A stretch of DNA of 8,413 nt from an uncultured Muribaculaceae bacterium (GTDB lineage Bacteria > Bacteroidota > Bacteroidia > Bacteroidales > Muribaculaceae), in the NCBI GenBank assembly GCA_910583525.1, contig CAJTXL010000051.1, positions 1-8,413 on the forward strand. Reading direction: 5' to 3'. The notes under the pieces were generated by a model. That model had not been told where the DNA came from and searched no databases. It saw only the letters and a program-made list of their open reading frames with translations. Shown here piece by piece: positions 4,940-8,413 of the stretch (positions are counted from its first letter, which is position 1; each line of letters starts with the position of its first letter). Both the position numbers and the translations under genes were made by a program.

Positions 4940-7726
4940 TTAGAAGCGGATGCCTACGTTGAGATACATACGGAAGCCCTGTGCATAGTTGAAGCGCGTC
5001 GGGTAGGCGTTGCGGTTCCATGCCGAGGAGTTCGACGAGGGGTCGCCGGTGCGGAGACGTCCCTGCTGGTAGGCGTATGTAACGACGTTTTTGTTGTTGG
5101 TTATGTTGTTGAGGTTGAGGTTGATGTTCAGGCTCAGCTTGCGGTTGATGTAGATGACCTTGCCGATAGAGGCGTTGAGCGAGTAGGCGTTCTTGATTTT
5201 CTCTTGTGTCGAGAGGTCTTTGATTTTGGCTTCAAGCTCTTCGACTGAGTTGCCGAAGTACTGGTAGAGCGAGGGCATGGCTTCGTGGTAGCGGGGTGCG
5301 AGGTTCACGTAGGCGTCGCCCTGCCATGTGAAGTTCACGTTGAAGAACCAGTTTTTTGGCGCTGCATAGTCTACGCCGATGTTGGCGCAGTACTGCGGAG
5401 TCGAGCCCACGTAGTAGTTCTTCAGATATACGGTCTGTGTGGTGTCGGGGTACATGCCGTTTTCAAACGAGCGCGTGCCCTGGGGGTTGTTCTTGTACTG
5501 GTAGCGCGAGTACATGCCGGCGAAAGTGGCGGTGATAGACGGCGTGATTTTATATGCCATGCCGACCTCTACGCCTTTGTATACGCGTTTTACGCCCGTG
5601 AGGATGTAGTTTGCGTATGTCTGGTAGTCGTCGTCATAGAAACCGTTGCGTTCGATGGCATTGTCGACATTGGTGTAGAAGCCCGTCACCGAACCGCGGA
5701 AGCGGCGGTAGTTCCATATATAGCCCAGGTCGGCCGAGAAGTCGCGTTCGTTGCCTACGCCGTCGACGATGGTGTTGCCGATACGCGGCGAGATGAATAC
5801 CTGGTCGAACAGCGGAGCGCGTGTGCCGTATTCGATGTGTGCGGCAAAGAGGTTACGGCCGTCGAGCTTATATGTTGCGCCCGCTTTGGTGACAACGTTG
5901 TCGAAGCGGAGCATGTCGCTCTTGCCGAGCGAGTTGTGCGGAGCGCGGCCGTTGCGCATGTGGCCGTCGCGCTGATATTGTGTGTAGCTCATCTGCAGGC
6001 CGTAGTTTACGTCCCATTTCGGCAGGTTGATGACGTTCTGCAGCCATCCTTCGGCGCGGAGCGCGTGGATGTCGTAGTCATAGCCGAAGCGGTCGCCCTC
6101 GCCGACGCGGCGGTTGGGGTTGTCGAGGTCGTTCTGCAGGTTGCCGGGGCGTGCCGATGCCTCGCGGTTGCTGAAGGGGTCGATGTCAACCCAGAACTCG
6201 CCGCCGAGCAGATCGCGGATGGTCTTGTAGTTCGAGCTTTTGGTGTAGTTGAACGACAGACCGGCCTGGAGGCTCATGAACGAGTTCAGACGGGTGTTGA
6301 CATATGTGCTGAACATGCCCACGAGCTGATGGTTGATGCGGTTTTCCATGATGTAGCTCGAACCTATCTTCTTGCTGTCGGCAAGAGTCTCGTTCTGCAC
6401 GTTGTTGAGGCGGTTCACTTCGTAGAGCTCGTCCCATTTGATTTGGCGGAAAGCCTCGTCGTTCTCCCACAGTTCGGTGTAGAGTTCGGCGGCTGCATCA
6501 TCGCCGCGGCCGGCCCAGTACGACGGCAGATATTTGTAGTACGAGGGGTTGGGGTCGACGGCGTTGAAGTAGTTGAGCGCCGTGCGGTTGTAGTACACCG
6601 AGCGGAATGCGGCCGAGGTGTTCAGCGTGGTGTTGTTCTTCTTGAAGAGCCAGTTGAGAATGACGGTCGGGTCGAAGGTCTCGGTGATGCGCGACGAACG
6701 CTTTTTGCCGTTCTGATAGCCCCAGTCGGGGTTGTAGAGGTTTGTGCCGGCGAGGTCGTAGGCTTCCTGGACGGTCGGGCGGCCTGTGGCGCGCTGCGTG
6801 GGGCCGCCGAACGCCGTGAGAGTGAGCGAGTTCTCTGCGTTGATTTTCTTTTCAACAGAGAGGAAGAGTCCTGCCGAGTTGTAGAACGTGCCCTTCATGA
6901 TGCCCTCTTTGGCATAGCGGCCGATGGCGCTTACCGTGAAGGCCCATCCCTGCTTGTTCAGGCCGGTCGAGTATGTGGCCATGGCACGGAGCATGTAGTT
7001 CGAGTTGGTGAATGCCACAGAGCCGTTGAAGCCGGGGGCGTAGAGGTCGGTGGTGGTGTTGTAGTTTACGCTTCCGCCGAGGTCGCCGAAACCGTAGTTG
7101 GCGGCGTCGAGGCCTATGGTAGTTGTCTTGTTGCGGAACGCACGGCTTGTCATGCCCAGCAGGGTAGAGAAGCTGAACGAGCCGCGTACGAGGTCATTCA
7201 TGCGCAGACCGTTGATATACACGCTCTGGTACTGGTTGTCGAGGCCGCGGAAACGGTAGTACATCGGACCGAAGTTATACGATGCCGTGCTGTGGAAGAT
7301 GTTGTCGTTGGCTCCCGTAAGCGCCGAAACGCTCTGCGAGGTGCCTTCGTCGTTTTCGAGGGCCGTCTCGTCGAACACGAGGTCGTCGAGGTTCCCGAAA
7401 GTGTCTTCGTCAGATGTTTCGGAGAAGAGTCTGATTTCTCCGGCGTTCACTGTGGCGCGGCCTACGGGAACGTCGAGGGTGACGGTCGTGTATCCGTCGC
7501 AGCTTACAACGAGGTAAGCGTCGATACCGTCGGGAACAGTCATGTTGAACTGTCCGTTGAAGTTTGTCAGGGCCTGCACATTATGGTCACGCAGCAATAC
7601 GGTGGCGCCGCTCACGGGGCTGCCCGAATTGCCGTTGACCACCACGCCCGTAAGGGTGGCGGCAGAGCTTGTCAGCGCCGGCCATACGGTCGCCACCAAA
7701 AGCAGTAAAAACAGTCTGAATTTCAT
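4940..7726 (-). CDS. TonB-dependent outer-membrane receptor with carboxypeptidase-regulatory-like domain
   Basis: This 928-residue protein would import a ligand across the outer membrane using TonB-ExbBD energy. Residues 1-23 form a signal peptide (hydrophobic LFLLLLVATVW, ending SSAA). Residues 24-100 form a carboxypeptidase-regulatory-like beta-sandwich (LTGVVVNGNSGSPVSGATV, TNFNGQFNMTVPDG). A strongly acidic linker follows (101-128). Residues about 129-235 form the plug (NFGPMYYRFRGLDNQYQ, VYINGLRMNDL, YGFGDLGGSVNY). The rest is a beta-barrel rich in alternating aromatic residues, ending in VGIRF with a terminal Phe, as is typical of outer-membrane barrels. No SusD-like gene is adjacent, and the partners are two DUF5689 lipoproteins. 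It is the first gene of the operon, with a consensus promoter about 55-85 bases upstream. No strong Shine-Dalgarno sequence is visible, which is usual for the phylum. The substrate cannot be assigned from sequence alone. Confidence 0.95.
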   Translation of the reverse strand: MKFRLFLLLLVATVWPALTSSAATLTGVVVNGNSGSPVSGATVLLRDHNVQALTNFNGQFNMTVPDGIDAYLVVSCDGYTTVTLDVPVGRATVNAGEIRLFSETSDEDTFGNLDDLVFDETALENDEGTSQSVSALTGANDNIFHSTASYNFGPMYYRFRGLDNQYQSVYINGLRMNDLVRGSFSFSTLLGMTSRAFRNKTTTIGLDAANYGFGDLGGSVNYNTTTDLYAPGFNGSVAFTNSNYMLRAMATYSTGLNKQGWAFTVSAIGRYAKEGIMKGTFYNSAGLFLSVEKKINAENSLTLTAFGGPTQRATGRPTVQEAYDLAGTNLYNPDWGYQNGKKRSSRITETFDPTVILNWLFKKNNTTLNTSAAFRSVYYNRTALNYFNAVDPNPSYYKYLPSYWAGRGDDAAAELYTELWENDEAFRQIKWDELYEVNRLNNVQNETLADSKKIGSSYIMENRINHQLVGMFSTYVNTRLNSFMSLQAGLSFNYTKSSNYKTIRDLLGGEFWVDIDPFSNREASARPGNLQNDLDNPNRRVGEGDRFGYDYDIHALRAEGWLQNVINLPKWDVNYGLQMSYTQYQRDGHMRNGRAPHNSLGKSDMLRFDNVVTKAGATYKLDGRNLFAAHIEYGTRAPLFDQVFISPRIGNTIVDGVGNERDFSADLGYIWNYRRFRGSVTGFYTNVDNAIERNGFYDDDYQTYANYILTGVKRVYKGVEVGMAYKITPSITATFAGMYSRYQYKNNPQGTRSFENGMYPDTTQTVYLKNYYVGSTPQYCANIGVDYAAPKNWFFNVNFTWQGDAYVNLAPRYHEAMPSLYQYFGNSVEELEAKIKDLSTQEKIKNAYSLNASIGKVIYINRKLSLNINLNLNNITNNKNVVTYAYQQGRLRTGDPSSNSSAWNRNAYPTRFNYAQGFRMYLNVGIRF

Positions 7727-7779
7727 TATGTTTGGGTTATGTGTTATGGTAATATTTCCGGTTTTGGGCTAAAATGCGT

Positions 7780-7812
7780 CAAAATTAGTGAAAAAGTTTC
7801 AACTATAGCAAA
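7780..7812 (-). promoter_or_regulatory. Bacteroides-type promoter of the receptor-lipoprotein operon
   Basis: On the minus strand, TTTG (7812-7809) is followed by 21 bases and then TAATTTTG (7787-7780), matching TTTG, 19-21 bases, TAnnTTTG. It would give a 5' leader of roughly 45-50 bases before the ATG at 7726. No riboswitch-like structure or clear operator palindrome was seen in the leader. The surrounding AT-rich stretch contrasts with the GC-rich genes. Confidence 0.8.
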
Positions 7813-7857
7813 TTTTTAGTGTTAAAATCCCGTCCTGCGAGGGCAGAGCCGCAATAG

Positions 7858-8413
7858 CTAAAAGAAACAGGGAGAGGAAACGGCGCCCGGCGCGGCCGTT
7901 TTCTCTCCCTGCTTGTGTGGGTACGCATTGTCGGGCCGGCTCTTGGTCCGGCTGCACGGTTTGGCCCTTTCCTTGTTTGACAGAAGTTTTTTTGGACAGG
8001 AGTACAGGAGAACTCTTTTTTGACGCTGTAAGGACTTTAAGGTTTTTAAGGTCGCTAAGGTCGTTAGGGTCGGTTCTCGGGCCTTTTGTCTTGGGCTGAT
8101 GCGTGGGCAGTATGTCAATGTTCGCTGTTGGGGTTTGTCACCGTTTTCGCTTTTGGCGGCGGAGGTGGCGGCCCGCTTCGTTGAGGGTGGATGGGAGCTT
8201 GCGGTGCCGGGTTGCGTTTTTCGGGGGTCTACATGCCAAAGGCATGTCCCTACAGGCGGCCGGGGCGGCGGCACCTCGGTGAGGACGTATAGGGTGGGCT
8301 GCGGTATGTCGGGAGCCGGATAGAGGTAGGCGTCGCGGCCTACGACGGGGAGATAGACGGGGGCGGAGGTGGAGACTTTGGCGATGACGGCGCAGTGGGG
8401 CGCCGGAAGGACG
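7858..8413 (-). CDS. 3' part of an unidentified gene with an abnormal, repeat-derived C-terminal extension
   Basis: The frame is open from the right edge (first full codon ends at 8412) to TAG at 7858-7860. The part before about 8255 looks like real coding sequence, with mostly C or G at third positions and a plausible peptide (VSTSAPVYLPVVGRDAYLY, PTLYVLTEVPPP). I do not recognise the family. From 8254 the frame enters a REP-like hairpin (coding VGTCLWHV), then Lys/Arg/Ser/Thr-rich sequence, then the 9-bp tandem repeat (coding TLTTLATLKTLKSL), then the terminator hairpin. A gene reading through its own terminator is not expected, so the last 130 or so residues are probably an acquired tail. 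Alternatively a frameshift has removed the native stop. The antisense frame also lacks stops from 8293 to the edge but has no ATG there, so the minus strand is preferred. Confidence 0.5.
   Translation of the reverse strand, partial: VLPAPHCAVIAKVSTSAPVYLPVVGRDAYLYPAPDIPQPTLYVLTEVPPPRPPVGTCLWHVDPRKTQPGTASSHPPSTKRAATSAAKSENGDKPQQRTLTYCPRISPRQKAREPTLTTLATLKTLKSLQRQKRVLLYSCPKKLLSNKERAKPCSRTKSRPDNAYPHKQGEKTAAPGAVSSPCFF
7868..7911 (-). terminator. Strong intrinsic terminator of the right-hand gene
   Basis: Arms 7868-7884 and 7895-7911 pair over 17 bp (one G-T wobble at 7877/7902) around a 10-base GC-rich loop. On the minus strand the hairpin is followed by the T-rich run TTTCTTTTAG. It separates the partial gene on the right from the receptor operon, which has its own promoter just downstream. 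The open reading frame of the partial gene runs straight through this hairpin and stops only at 7858, inside the T-rich tract. Confidence 0.8.
8028..8072. repeat. Five-copy 9-bp degenerate tandem repeat
   Basis: Five contiguous 9-base units are visible: GTAAGGACT, TTAAGGTTT, TTAAGGTCG, CTAAGGTCG and TTAGGGTCG, with consensus TTAAGGTCG. The period is a multiple of three, so the array stays in frame in the open reading frame that crosses it on the minus strand, where it gives a threonine-leucine pattern. Just to its left, at 7996-8010, is a two-copy 8-base repeat (ACAGGAGT, then ACAGGAG). Confidence 0.75.
8231..8254 (-). repeat. Single REP-like hairpin, third copy of the 407-483 unit
   Basis: On the minus strand this reads TGTAGGGACATGCC, TTT, GGCATGT. 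Over 24 bases it matches the unit at 408-431 with one difference, in the hairpin loop (TTT instead of TTC). The GTAG foot is the complement of 8250-8253. The 7-bp stem is 8231-8237 with 8241-8247. It lies inside the open frame of the partial right-hand gene, at the point where that frame stops looking like normal coding sequence. Confidence 0.8.

Noticed and set aside
445..4962. Long plus-strand open frames at 445-1623, 1990-3129 and 3982-4962
   Set aside because: All lie antisense to well-supported lipoprotein genes, give Val/Gly/Ala/Arg-rich products without motifs, and arise from the high third-position GC of the real genes. The first starts inside the repeat element.
5285..7708. Very long plus-strand open frame (807 codons) opposite the receptor gene
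   Set aside because: Its product is Val/Ala/Arg-rich with no recognisable domains and mirrors the codon bias of the minus-strand receptor, which has a clear signal peptide, plug and barrel end.
4940..7726. Classical SusC/SusD starch-utilisation pair
   Set aside because: The receptor plug lacks the SusC-type motif and the neighbours are DUF5689/OB-fold proteins, not helical SusD-like proteins.
7917..8323. Plus-strand open frames at 7917-8099 and 8099-8323
   Set aside because: They cross the tandem repeat and REP-like unit, show no coding-like codon use or motif, and have no promoter.

Overview
The window looks like chromosomal DNA from a member of the Bacteroidota, most likely the order Bacteroidales. 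Four things point there: an outer-membrane TonB-dependent receptor with an N-terminal carboxypeptidase-regulatory-like domain; lipoproteins with DUF5689-type domains and acidic residues after the lipidated cysteine; tRNA genes without an encoded CCA; and two promoters matching the Bacteroides-type pattern TTTG, 19-21 bases, TAnnTTTG. Family-level placement is not supported by what can be seen.

Layout, left to right. Positions 1-75 hold tRNA-Val (anticodon TAC) on the plus strand, followed by an intrinsic terminator. A perfect 20-bp hairpin (192-235) separates it from a minus-strand tRNA-Ser (anticodon TGA, 244-328), which has its own promoter at 342-373. Next is an inverted pair of REP-like hairpins (407-483), which resembles a REPIN. 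It sits just beyond the stop codon of a three-gene minus-strand operon. In transcription order the operon is a TonB-dependent receptor (7726 to 4940), a 584-residue DUF5689/OB-fold lipoprotein (4920 to 3166) and an 883-residue multi-domain relative of it (3153 to 502). The intergenic gaps are 19 and 12 bases, and a consensus promoter lies at 7780-7812. Upstream of that promoter are a strong minus-strand terminator (7868-7911) and the 3' part of another minus-strand gene that runs off the right edge.

How the genes may work together. The receptor would import a ligand across the outer membrane using TonB energy. The two lipoproteins are probably displayed on the cell surface and would capture or present that ligand. 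No SusD-type partner is present, so this is not a classical SusCD glycan system. The OB-fold modules allow, but do not show, that the ligand is nucleic acid, nucleotide or another polyanion.

The right end is unusual. The partial gene has coding-like codon use only to about 8255. Its frame then runs through a third REP-like hairpin, a five-copy 9-bp tandem repeat and the transcription terminator before it meets a stop at 7858. The simplest reading is that the native stop was lost when repeat DNA entered the 3' end of the gene.
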